A program made the translations under genes and the position numbers. The notes beneath the pieces were generated by a model, which was not told the DNA's origin, made no database searches, and worked only from the letters and a program-made list of their open reading frames with translations. Below are positions 1 to 5,599 of a stretch of DNA of 8,945 bases, piece by piece; the first letter of the stretch is position 1; every line of letters starts with the position of its first letter. Origin of the DNA: VBCK01 sp035511515. Lineage in GTDB: Bacteria; Pseudomonadota; Gammaproteobacteria; Burkholderiales; Burkholderiaceae_F. The DNA lies in contig DATKFG010000001.1 in NCBI GenBank assembly GCA_035511515.1, forward strand, positions 1-8,945, given 5' to 3'.

Positions 1-57
1 TGCGGACGCCTCCGCACGTGCCGCTCGCCCGCGCAGCGGGAGAGGGGAGGGGGTGAG
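1..57. repeat. Palindromic intergenic repeat at left edge
   Basis: The first 16 bases form a perfect hairpin, TGCGGA (1-6), a four-base loop, then TCCGCA (11-16). A second hairpin follows: CCCGC (28-32), GCA, GCGGG (36-40). It runs into a purine-rich tract GGGAGAGGGGAGGGGGTGAGGG (split here as 38-48 and 49-59). Read on the minus strand this gives CCCTCACCCC...CTCTCCCGC. From memory this resembles abundant dispersed intergenic repeats in Xanthomonas/Lysobacter-type genomes, but I cannot confirm copy number. It lies just downstream of the leftward FG-GAP gene, so it may also act as that gene's transcript end. The 84 bases left of that gene hold nothing else I recognise. Confidence 0.4.
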
Positions 58-84
58 GGCGCGACCCCAGCCCGAAGGCGGAGC

Positions 85-1329
85 CTACGGCGCGCTCGGA
101 GGCCCGAACGTGCCCGGCATCGCGGTCTGCTGCAGCAGGATGCTGATCGGGTTGTTGATGATCAGGTCGGTGTAGGCGTCGCCGTTCATATCGCCGGCCG
201 CGATGAAACTGGTCGATACCGTCGCCTGGTAAGTCGCCGTCAGATTGAAGCTTCCCGGGCTGGCCGCCGACTGCCGCAGGATCGACACCTTCGAAGGCAC
301 GTTGAACGCCCGGAAGGAGAATGACAGGACGGCGATGTCGGGCAGACTGTCGTGGTCCAGATCGGCGATCGCGACCTGCACGGCACCGTCGGGCGCGGTG
401 ATGCTCGAGGCGGCGAAGCTTCCGGCCACGACCTGGCGCAGCACCGTCACGCTGGCGCCGCCGGTGCCGCCGAACGGCGCGTAGCCGGCGTTGGCCACCA
501 CGATGTCGGGCCTGCCATCGCCGTCCACATCGGCGACCCCGATGCCTTGCGGATTGATCCCCGCCGGCACCAGCACCGGTGAGTTGAAACTGCCCGCGCC
601 GTTGTCGTACAGGATGGCAACGTTGTTGTCGCTGGCCGCCACCACGATGTCGTTTCGTCCGTCCCCGTCCATGTCGTGGACGGCGATATCGTTGGCGCCG
701 CGGTTCGCGCCCAGGCTCAGCGAAACGGGGGCTGCGAACGTGCCGGGGCTGGTTGCGCTTTGCGCGAACAGGATCACATGCGCGTCGCTGATGCTGCCGT
801 CGGCCACCACGATGTCCGCGTGGCCGTCTCCGGTTACGTCACCGATCGCAACGGCATCGCCCCCGCCTCCGGTTGCGAGCGTCTGCGCCGCCAGAAAAGA
901 GCCCGGATGGCTGGGGTCATGATGCAGGATCGAAATCTGACCGCTGTCCGGCACGCCGGGCGAAGAGCTCGGAATCGTGGCAACCAGATCGACGTGACCG
1001 GTGCCATCCAAGTCGCCCGCCGCCAGCGCCCACGGATCCGGTCCGATCGGGTAGCGCACCGGTGCGGTGAACGTACCGGGCGCGGTCTGCAGGTAGATGG
1101 TGACGTAGCCCTGGTGCGGTGGCGGTCCGCTGATATAACTTTGCGCGACGGCGATGTCGGGTGTGCCGTCGCCGTCAAAATCGGCCACGACGACACCGGC
1201 GTCCTGCCAGAACGGCGGAAAGTTTTCGTTGTCATTGTCGCCGCCGCACGACGCTGCCAGCACGCAGCCGGCACCGAGCAGCGCAGTGCGGCAGGCTGCC
1301 CGGATTCGTACAGCAGACAAGAGCTTCAT
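85..1329 (-). CDS. Seven-repeat FG-GAP/VCBS beta-propeller lipoprotein
   Basis: A 414-aa predicted exported lipoprotein. The start MKLLSAVRIR is chosen because a signal sequence follows directly; the frame stays open about 68 codons further upstream, but that part is not protein-like and covers the intergenic hairpins. No strong Shine-Dalgarno is visible. The signal peptide ends at about C28 (context LAASC, an imperfect lipobox with Ala at -3), followed by GGDNDNE, which is typical of lipoproteins and has no Asp at +2. Seven Asp-rich loops of the DxDGDGxxD type start at residues 50, 106, 164, 219, 267, 323 and 380. Each is followed by a strand and a [PA]G[ST]F-like motif (84, 142, 195, 245, 302, 358, 405). 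Seven units of about 55 residues predict a seven-bladed FG-GAP (integrin alpha-like) propeller with Ca2+-binding loops. Loop 6 (DLDHDSLPD) and loop 7 (DMNGDAYTD) are degenerate. It is divergent from the secreted phosphoesterase. The ligand is unknown; adhesion or surface binding is family-level inference. Confidence 0.85.
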   Translation of the reverse strand: MKLLSAVRIRAACRTALLGAGCVLAASCGGDNDNENFPPFWQDAGVVVADFDGDGTPDIAVAQSYISGPPPHQGYVTIYLQTAPGTFTAPVRYPIGPDPWALAAGDLDGTGHVDLVATIPSSSPGVPDSGQISILHHDPSHPGSFLAAQTLATGGGGDAVAIGDVTGDGHADIVVADGSISDAHVILFAQSATSPGTFAAPVSLSLGANRGANDIAVHDMDGDGRNDIVVAASDNNVAILYDNGAGSFNSPVLVPAGINPQGIGVADVDGDGRPDIVVANAGYAPFGGTGGASVTVLRQVVAGSFAASSITAPDGAVQVAIADLDHDSLPDIAVLSFSFRAFNVPSKVSILRQSAASPGSFNLTATYQATVSTSFIAAGDMNGDAYTDLIINNPISILLQQTAMPGTFGPPSAP

Positions 1330-1379
1330 GCGAGACCCGCGTGCGACAGCTGGATGGTACCTCGGCACATCAAAGCCTA

Positions 1380-1405
1380 CCTCGACCGGATTGTGCCGGT
1401 CGAGG
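1380..1405. promoter_or_regulatory. Perfect 10-bp inverted repeat between divergent genes
   Basis: CCTCGACCGG (1380-1389), loop ATTGTG (1390-1395), CCGGTCGAGG (1396-1405). The arms are exact. The element lies 50 bp upstream of the FG-GAP start codon and about 130 bp upstream of the phosphoesterase start. It could be an operator for a dimeric regulator or an RNA hairpin in either leader. No T tract follows it on either strand, so a Rho-independent terminator is unlikely. No regulator is identified. Confidence 0.6.
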
Positions 1406-1415
1406 AAACCTGTAT

Positions 1416-1430
1416 CCGATTGTGCATCGG
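1416..1430. promoter_or_regulatory. Second inverted repeat with the same loop core
   Basis: CCGAT (1416-1420), loop TGTGC (1421-1425), ATCGG (1426-1430), with exact arms. It shares the octamer GATTGTGC (1418-1425) with the preceding palindrome (1389-1396); the two copies are 29 bp apart. The pair looks like tandem related sites or tandem hairpins with near-identical loops. Confidence 0.5.
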
Positions 1431-1499
1431 GCAGCCGGAAATTGGGTATGGCTCTCAGCCGTTGGTACGAAGTCCCTGCGTCATAGTGCCCCGGAACAA

Positions 1500-1519
1500 T
1501 GCCCCTGTTGGGGCAGGAG
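1500..1519 (+). promoter_or_regulatory. Hairpin touching the phosphoesterase Shine-Dalgarno
   Basis: TGCCCC (1500-1505), loop TGTT (1506-1509), GGGGCA (1510-1515) is a perfect six-pair stem. Its last base starts the purine run AGGAG (1515-1519). That run is the best Shine-Dalgarno match upstream of the ATG at 1536, although the 16-base gap is longer than usual. A weaker AGAAG (1522-1526) has a 9-base gap. In mRNA the hairpin would abut the ribosome-binding region; a regulatory effect is inference. Confidence 0.4.
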
Positions 1520-1535
1520 TCAGAAGCAACCACCG

Positions 1536-3344
1536 ATGAGCCATTGCCGCGGACTCGCGCGAGCTGCGCTGCTGGCCTGCGTTGCCACCGGGCCGATGTG
1601 GATGTGGAAGCCGGCGAGCGCGCAGACCGTAACGCCGATTCAACACCTGATCGTCGTCATCGGCGAGAACCACACGTTCGACAACGTGTTCGCGGGTTAT
1701 CAGCCGCCCAAAGGGCAAACCGTCTGGAACCTGCTGTCGCGGGGCATCGTGGACGCGGACGGCCGGCCCGGACCAAATTTCGGCCTGGCCACGCAGAATC
1801 ACGCGACTCAGAACGGTGTCTATCAGCTGGAGCCGACGCGCACAGGGACCTACCCGAGATTGCCGCGGCCCGATACCACCACCGCGCAAGGTCAGCCGAT
1901 GCACGTTCCGGACTTGCGGATTCCGGCCGATCTGCCCAACGGTCCTTTTCAGTTAACCCGCTACACGACGTTCAGCGCGTTCGAGGGCGATCCGATCCAC
2001 CGCTTCTTCCAGATGTGGCAGCAGATCGGCACCACCCATAACACGGACCTGTTCGTGTGGGTCGCGCGCAGCGCCGGCGCGGGCAATCACAGCTCCGGCA
2101 ACTTCGTCGATAACACGCACCAGGGCGGCGTCGCGATGGGGTTTTACAACATGAGCACCGGGGATGCACCGTTGTTTGCCGCGATGGCCCGCAACTACGC
2201 GATCGCCGACAACTACCACCAGCCGGTCATGGGTGGGACCGGCGCCAACTTCCTCGCGATCGTCACCGGTCACGCAGCCTTCTACACCGATGCGAACGGC
2301 GTCGTGGCCGTGCCGCCGACGGTCTTGACCACGACCGTCAACGGCACCTTTACCAGTGTCAGCCAGATCGAGAACCCCAATCCGCAACCGGTTGCCGGCA
2401 ACGCCAACTGGTACACCGAGGACGGCTACAACGGGGGCTCGTACGTCAACTGCGCGGATCCTTCGCAACCGGGTACCAAGTCGATTCGCGACTATCTGGC
2501 CCGGCTCGGCATCGATCCGAACTGCGAGGCCAATCACTACTACCTGGTGAACAACTACGCCCTCGGTTACCAGGCCGACGGCGCCCTGGTCGACCGCAGC
2601 GCCAAACCGTTCACGCTGCCGCCGCTGCCGGCGAGCCTGCCGAACATCGCCGATGCCTTGACGGCCGCCGGCATCAGCTGGAAGTGGTACTCGGGTGGCC
2701 GCGCCAACGGCACCGGCACCACGTCCGATTATTGCGGCATCTGCGATCCGCTCACCGCTTTTACCTCGGTGATGACGACCTCGCTGAAGTCCAATCTGCA
2801 GGACATCGCTTCACTGTACGGCGACATCGCCGCCGGAACGCTGCCCGCGGTGTCGTTTGTGCGGCCGCCCGAGACAATGGCCGGCCACCCGGCCAACTCG
2901 AACATCGCCGCGTACGAGAACTACGCCGCCGATCTGGTCAACCTGGTGCACGCCAATCCGCAACTGTGGCGGTCGGCCGCGATCCTGATCACGACCGACG
3001 AAGGCGGCGGCTACTTCGATTCGGGATACGTCCAGGCGGTCGATTTCTTCGGCGACGGCACCCGCATTCCGCTGATGGTCGTGTCGCCGTACGCGCGGGA
3101 GAACTTTGTCGACCACACCTATTACGATCACGCCTCGATCCTGAAGTTCATCGAGCGCAACTGGAAGCTGCAGCCGCTGACCTCCCGGAGCCGGGACGGG
3201 CTGCCGAACCCGGTGCAAAAAAACGGCAGTTACCGGCCCCAGAACAGCCCGGCGATCGGCGACCTGATGCCGCTGTTCGATTTCAGCCGTTTCCGCGGCG
3301 ATGCGCCGCCGATCCGGGTACCGACGCCACGCGCCCACCCGTAA
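1536..3344 (+). CDS. Secreted phosphoesterase, phospholipase C / acid phosphatase family
   Basis: A 602-aa exported enzyme of the phosphoesterase family that includes bacterial PlcH/PlcN-type phospholipases C and AcpA-type acid phosphatases (PF04185). The frame is open from 1161, but the ATG at 1536 starts a clear signal peptide with probable cleavage after ASA (residue 29). There is no twin-arginine motif, so Sec export is expected. Family landmarks appear in order: the metal-site motif GENHTFDNVF (43-52); GGTGANF (233-239), whose T235 sits where the family places its nucleophilic Ser/Thr (inferred from position); TTDEGGGYFD (486-495); GTRIPLMVVSPYAR (508-521); and YDHASILKFIERNW (530-543). 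Six cysteines occur (4, 14, 306, 330, 400, 403). It acts on a phosphoester in the periplasm or outside the cell, but phospholipid versus phosphomonoester specificity cannot be read from sequence. It is divergent from the FG-GAP lipoprotein and convergent with the YHS gene. Confidence 0.9.
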   Translation: MSHCRGLARAALLACVATGPMWMWKPASAQTVTPIQHLIVVIGENHTFDNVFAGYQPPKGQTVWNLLSRGIVDADGRPGPNFGLATQNHATQNGVYQLEPTRTGTYPRLPRPDTTTAQGQPMHVPDLRIPADLPNGPFQLTRYTTFSAFEGDPIHRFFQMWQQIGTTHNTDLFVWVARSAGAGNHSSGNFVDNTHQGGVAMGFYNMSTGDAPLFAAMARNYAIADNYHQPVMGGTGANFLAIVTGHAAFYTDANGVVAVPPTVLTTTVNGTFTSVSQIENPNPQPVAGNANWYTEDGYNGGSYVNCADPSQPGTKSIRDYLARLGIDPNCEANHYYLVNNYALGYQADGALVDRSAKPFTLPPLPASLPNIADALTAAGISWKWYSGGRANGTGTTSDYCGICDPLTAFTSVMTTSLKSNLQDIASLYGDIAAGTLPAVSFVRPPETMAGHPANSNIAAYENYAADLVNLVHANPQLWRSAAILITTDEGGGYFDSGYVQAVDFFGDGTRIPLMVVSPYARENFVDHTYYDHASILKFIERNWKLQPLTSRSRDGLPNPVQKNGSYRPQNSPAIGDLMPLFDFSRFRGDAPPIRVPTPRAHP

Positions 3345-3402
3345 CGCTCATCGGCACCCGGCCGGCCCGTGTTCGAGGCCGCAAGCCGAGCGCCCCGCTG
3401 CT

Positions 3403-4209
3403 TCACAGGTGGTCGGGTATCTCGGAGGCGACCTCGCGCCCGACGTTGCCCTGAATCCACGGCGAGGTGCCGTGCGAGGCCAGGTATTCCGATACGACGA
3501 CAAAGTGCACCACGTCGCCGAACTTCACCTCACGGGCCACCGGCCAGGCCGCAAAACTCTCCTCGGCCTGATCGATCAACATATCGGCTGCTGCCGGATC
3601 AGCCCGGCTGCGCGCGATGATGATGCGGCGGTAAAGATCGCGCCCGCGCAGATCGGGTTGAGCCGCCGATACGATCCGGTACAGCTTCAAAAGTTCCCGG
3701 CTGACGCGCCGCGCAAATCGCCGCTCACGCCAGGGAAACAGGCCCGCCAGGATATTGAACCGTCCCGCTCCGGGCAGCAGGCCGGCCGAAGCATCGGCCA
3801 GCCGGGGCGAGCGTGCATCGAATGCGGCCTGCGGTCCGGCCGGAAATTTCAGAACCTGCCCCGCCCTGCGGGTGGTCGGCGGCTCGGTGCGGTCGGAGAC
3901 TTCGGCAATCGTTGGAAACGTCTCCGGCGCCGCCGGGGAGCCGCCGCTCTGCGAGGCACGCATCGGAATCAATACCTCGGCATCGACTCGGCCCGGGTGA
4001 GCGGCCGCCGCGCTCCCATCCCTGGCAGCGGCCAGCACGACGTACCGCAACGGATCGACCGCAAACGCATCCAGGCAACGGGCGCTGCAGAAGCAGTACA
4101 GCGCTCCGCCATGGGCGCGCCGGAACAGCGAGTCCAGGCCGACCGCAGCCCCGCAGACCGGATCGGCCATGGCATCGGGCTTGGCGTCGGTGTGCATCGC
4201 ACCGTGCAT
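3403..4209 (-). CDS. YHS-domain protein with uncharacterised C-terminal region
   Basis: A 268-aa, apparently cytoplasmic protein without signal peptide or membrane segment. The start at 4209 is supported by GAGGGG (complement 4218-4223) eight bases upstream; Met5 and Met14 are weaker alternatives. Residues 16-56 form a YHS domain: DPVCG (C19), then LYCFCSARC (C39, C41, C45), then DAF and DPLRY. This Cys-rich fold is known from copper-transporting ATPases and related proteins and usually binds a metal ion; C19, C41 and C45 are the expected ligands, and C39 is extra. Residues about 60-145 are low-complexity and Pro/Ala-rich, probably a linker. Residues about 146-250 are helical-looking (FPWRERRFARRVSRELLKLY and onward) and match no family I recognise. 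It follows marR in the same direction with a 52-bp gap holding an inverted repeat. A metal or redox role is inferred from the domain and neighbours. Confidence 0.75.
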   Translation of the reverse strand: MHGAMHTDAKPDAMADPVCGAAVGLDSLFRRAHGGALYCFCSARCLDAFAVDPLRYVVLAAARDGSAAAAHPGRVDAEVLIPMRASQSGGSPAAPETFPTIAEVSDRTEPPTTRRAGQVLKFPAGPQAAFDARSPRLADASAGLLPGAGRFNILAGLFPWRERRFARRVSRELLKLYRIVSAAQPDLRGRDLYRRIIIARSRADPAAADMLIDQAEESFAAWPVAREVKFGDVVHFVVVSEYLASHGTSPWIQGNVGREVASEIPDHL

Positions 4210-4228
4210 TCTGGGAGCCCCTCGGAAT

Positions 4229-4250
4229 CGGTAATCTAATACAAATACCG
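4229..4250. promoter_or_regulatory. Inverted repeat between marR and the YHS gene
   Basis: CGGTA (4229-4233) and TACCG (4246-4250) flank an AT-rich 12-base centre, in an otherwise very GC-rich area. On the coding (minus) strand the centre reads TTTGTATTAGAT and could supply a -10-like element for the YHS gene. Candidate operator or promoter, possibly for the adjacent MarR protein. The stem is too short and has no T tract, so it is not a terminator. Confidence 0.35.
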
Positions 4251-4261
4251 AGCGCGCGCGC

Positions 4262-4708
4262 TCAGCCCGCCGAGTCCTCTTCGAGGGTCGCGCTGCTGGC
4301 GAGCCGATGCAGCAAGGGCGCGCCGGCGTTCCAGTTGGCCCGTCCCACCATCTCCACGGCGCGCGCCTGCGCCGCCTGCCACAGCGGATACGCAGCGCTC
4401 ACCGCGGCAATTCCCTTCTCGCTCAGGCGCAACTGCCGCTCGCGCCGGTCTTCGCCCTCCTCACTGACAACAAGTCCCCTGGTCTGGAGGATTTCGAGGT
4501 TGCGCGTCAACGTGGTCCGGTCGACCACCATGTCTTGCGCCAGCTCGCTCAGCGTCGACGATCCCAGCGCCATCAGGCTGCTCAACAGGCCGAACTGCGT
4601 CACCTTCAGTCCGGCGGGCCTCAGCATCTCGTCATACAGCTTGGTGGCAACGCGCGTGGCACGGCGCAAATTCGCGCACATGCACTCGCGCGTGGCCTTG
4701 CGCGCCAT
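4262..4708 (-). CDS. MarR-family transcriptional regulator with N-terminal Cys-x-Cys
   Basis: A 148-aa winged-helix repressor-type protein. The start at 4708 is chosen because AAGGG (complement 4716-4720) lies seven bases upstream and because the promoter at 4748-4776 would start transcription near 4741; the upstream in-frame Mets at 4741 and 4819 fall at or inside that promoter. Core MarR features: VTQFGLLSSL (36-45), LSELAQDMVVDRTTLTRNLEIL (helix-turn-helix, about 53-74) and the wing with EDRRERQLRLSEKG (86-99). C9 and C11 (ECMCANLRRATR) sit in the first helix region. In OhrR-type MarR proteins a single N-terminal-helix Cys senses peroxide, so thiol-based sensing of quinones or oxidants is plausible but inferred. 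It is divergent from wrbA and upstream of the YHS gene. Its likely targets are its own promoter and wrbA. Confidence 0.88.
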   Translation of the reverse strand: MARKATRECMCANLRRATRVATKLYDEMLRPAGLKVTQFGLLSSLMALGSSTLSELAQDMVVDRTTLTRNLEILQTRGLVVSEEGEDRRERQLRLSEKGIAAVSAAYPLWQAAQARAVEMVGRANWNAGAPLLHRLASSATLEEDSAG

Positions 4709-4747
4709 GGCAACACCCTTGCTCGCCGTGTCGCTTACCATTTTATG

Positions 4748-4776
4748 AGTGTATCCACACGTATCTGCACTGTCAA
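4748..4776 (-). promoter_or_regulatory. Sigma-70 promoter for marR
   Basis: On the minus strand a perfect -35 TTGACA (complement 4771-4776), a 17-base spacer and a -10 TACACT (complement 4748-4753, four of six matches) point at marR. The predicted start is near 4741, giving a leader of about 33 bases before the ATG at 4708. An imperfect inverted repeat AGTGTA/TGCACT (4748-4753 and 4766-4771) overlaps the spacer and -10 and could be an autorepression site. Confidence 0.6.
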
Positions 4777-4777
4777 A

Positions 4778-4808
4778 CTGGACGTTCGCAACCGCGCGTT
4801 GCCTCCAG
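4778..4808. promoter_or_regulatory. Inverted repeat between divergent marR/wrbA promoters
   Basis: The inner arms GCAAC (4788-4792) and GTTGC (4798-4802) are perfect around CGCGC. The outer arms CTGGA (4778-4782) and TCCAG (4804-4808) are also complementary but offset by two bases. The element fills the 36-bp gap between the two outward-facing TTGACA hexamers, where a MarR dimer could repress both genes. Operator function is inferred from location and symmetry only. Confidence 0.4.
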
Positions 4809-4812
4809 GTGC

Positions 4813-4840
4813 TTGACACAGGGCATTATGTGCATATGCG
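4813..4840 (+). promoter_or_regulatory. Candidate distal promoter for wrbA
   Basis: A perfect -35 TTGACA (4813-4818), a 16-base spacer and a weak -10 TATGCG (4835-4840, three of six matches). The small inverted repeat TATG-TG-CATA (4827-4836) lies in the spacer. The implied wrbA leader is long, about 145 bases. Confidence 0.4.
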
Positions 4841-4919
4841 CTCAACAGGCGCGCCCTCCTCCGCGGTGGCCCTCGCCACTGCGCTGTGAGCTGCGGGCTG
4901 TACGGCCGCAATGACCGCA

Positions 4920-4949
4920 TTGACCAAAAGGGCGGGGCAGCGGTATCCA
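4920..4949 (+). promoter_or_regulatory. Alternative proximal promoter for wrbA
   Basis: TTGACC (4920-4925, five of six matches), an 18-base spacer and TATCCA (4944-4949, three of six). It would give a leader of about 38 bases, more usual than that of the distal candidate. The sequence alone does not decide between them. Confidence 0.3.
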
Positions 4950-4993
4950 TTCGGGCTTGCCCATGCAATCCATCAGCCCGAGGGAGGCCGCCC

Positions 4994-5599
4994 ATGTCCA
5001 AAGTTCTGGTCCTTTACTACTCGTCCTACGGCCACGTCGAAAAAATGGCCCACGCGGTGGCCGAGGGAGCGCGTTCGGCCGGCGCCACCGTCGACGTGAA
5101 GCGGGTGCCCGAGACGGCGCCTTTGGAAGTCGCCAAGGCGGCCCACTTCAAACTGGACCAGGCCGCACCGGTCGCGGTCGTCGATGATCTGGCCAACTAT
5201 GAGGCGATCATCATCGGCACTCCGACCCGCTTCGGCCGCATGTCCTCGCAGATGGCGAGCTTCCTGGATCAGGCCGGAGGCCTGTGGATGAGCGGCGTGC
5301 TCAACGGCAAGGTGGGCGGCGGCTTCACCTCCACCGCAACCCAGCATGGCGGCCAGGAGGCCACACTGTTTTCGATCATCGCGAACTTGTTGCATTTCGG
5401 CATGACCGTGGTCGGTCTGCCGTACAGCCACCAGGGCCAGATGTCGATCGATGAAATCGTCGGCGGCAGCCCCTACGGAGCCACCACGATCGCCGGCGGA
5501 AAGGGTCAGCGCCAGCCCAGCGCGATCGAGCTGGAGGGCGCCCGCTTCCAGGGTCGGCTGATCGCAGAGACGGCCAACAAGCTGTTTTCGAAGAAGTAA
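4994..5599 (+). CDS. wrbA: NAD(P)H:quinone oxidoreductase WrbA
   Basis: A 201-aa flavoprotein that catalyses two-electron reduction of quinones with NAD(P)H in the cytoplasm, limiting semiquinone and oxidative damage. The start is set by a strong AGGGAGG (4981-4987) six bases before the ATG; the frame extends upstream to 4886 but that part is leader. The length matches the family (about 200 aa). Visible signatures: the flavodoxin-like FMN phosphate loop YYSSYGHVEKMA (8-19), GTPTRFGRMSSQMASFLDQ (75-93), the FTSTATQHGGQE block (111-122), and GGSPYGATTIAGGKGQRQPS (157-176), all close to the WrbA consensus. It is divergent from a MarR regulator with an N-terminal CxC, which suggests quinone- or oxidant-responsive control. 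The last 94 bases overlap, in antisense, the 3' end of the kinase frame. No Rho-independent terminator is seen after the stop. Confidence 0.96.
   Translation: MSKVLVLYYSSYGHVEKMAHAVAEGARSAGATVDVKRVPETAPLEVAKAAHFKLDQAAPVAVVDDLANYEAIIIGTPTRFGRMSSQMASFLDQAGGLWMSGVLNGKVGGGFTSTATQHGGQEATLFSIIANLLHFGMTVVGLPYSHQGQMSIDEIVGGSPYGATTIAGGKGQRQPSAIELEGARFQGRLIAETANKLFSKK

Noticed and set aside
1161..1535. Upstream extension of the phosphoesterase frame
   Set aside because: Arg-rich, non-family sequence that overlaps the divergent gene and the palindromes; a signal peptide starts at 1536.
676..1539. A 287-codon rightward open frame opposite the FG-GAP gene
   Set aside because: It is antisense to a gene with seven clear repeats, its product is Arg-rich and lacks any domain; a GC-rich shadow frame.
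3345..3402. Convergent gap between the phosphoesterase and YHS genes as a bidirectional terminator
   Set aside because: There are GC-rich short repeats such as GGCCGGCC, but no stem followed by a T tract on either strand.
3301..4748. Long rightward frames (312 and 311 codons) opposite the YHS and marR genes
   Set aside because: Antisense to genes with recognisable domains and ribosome sites; their products are low-complexity and Arg/Pro-rich.
4709..4819. Longer MarR N-terminus starting at 4819 or 4741
   Set aside because: These starts lie upstream of, or at, the predicted transcription start, while 4708 has a proper ribosome site and fits MarR length.
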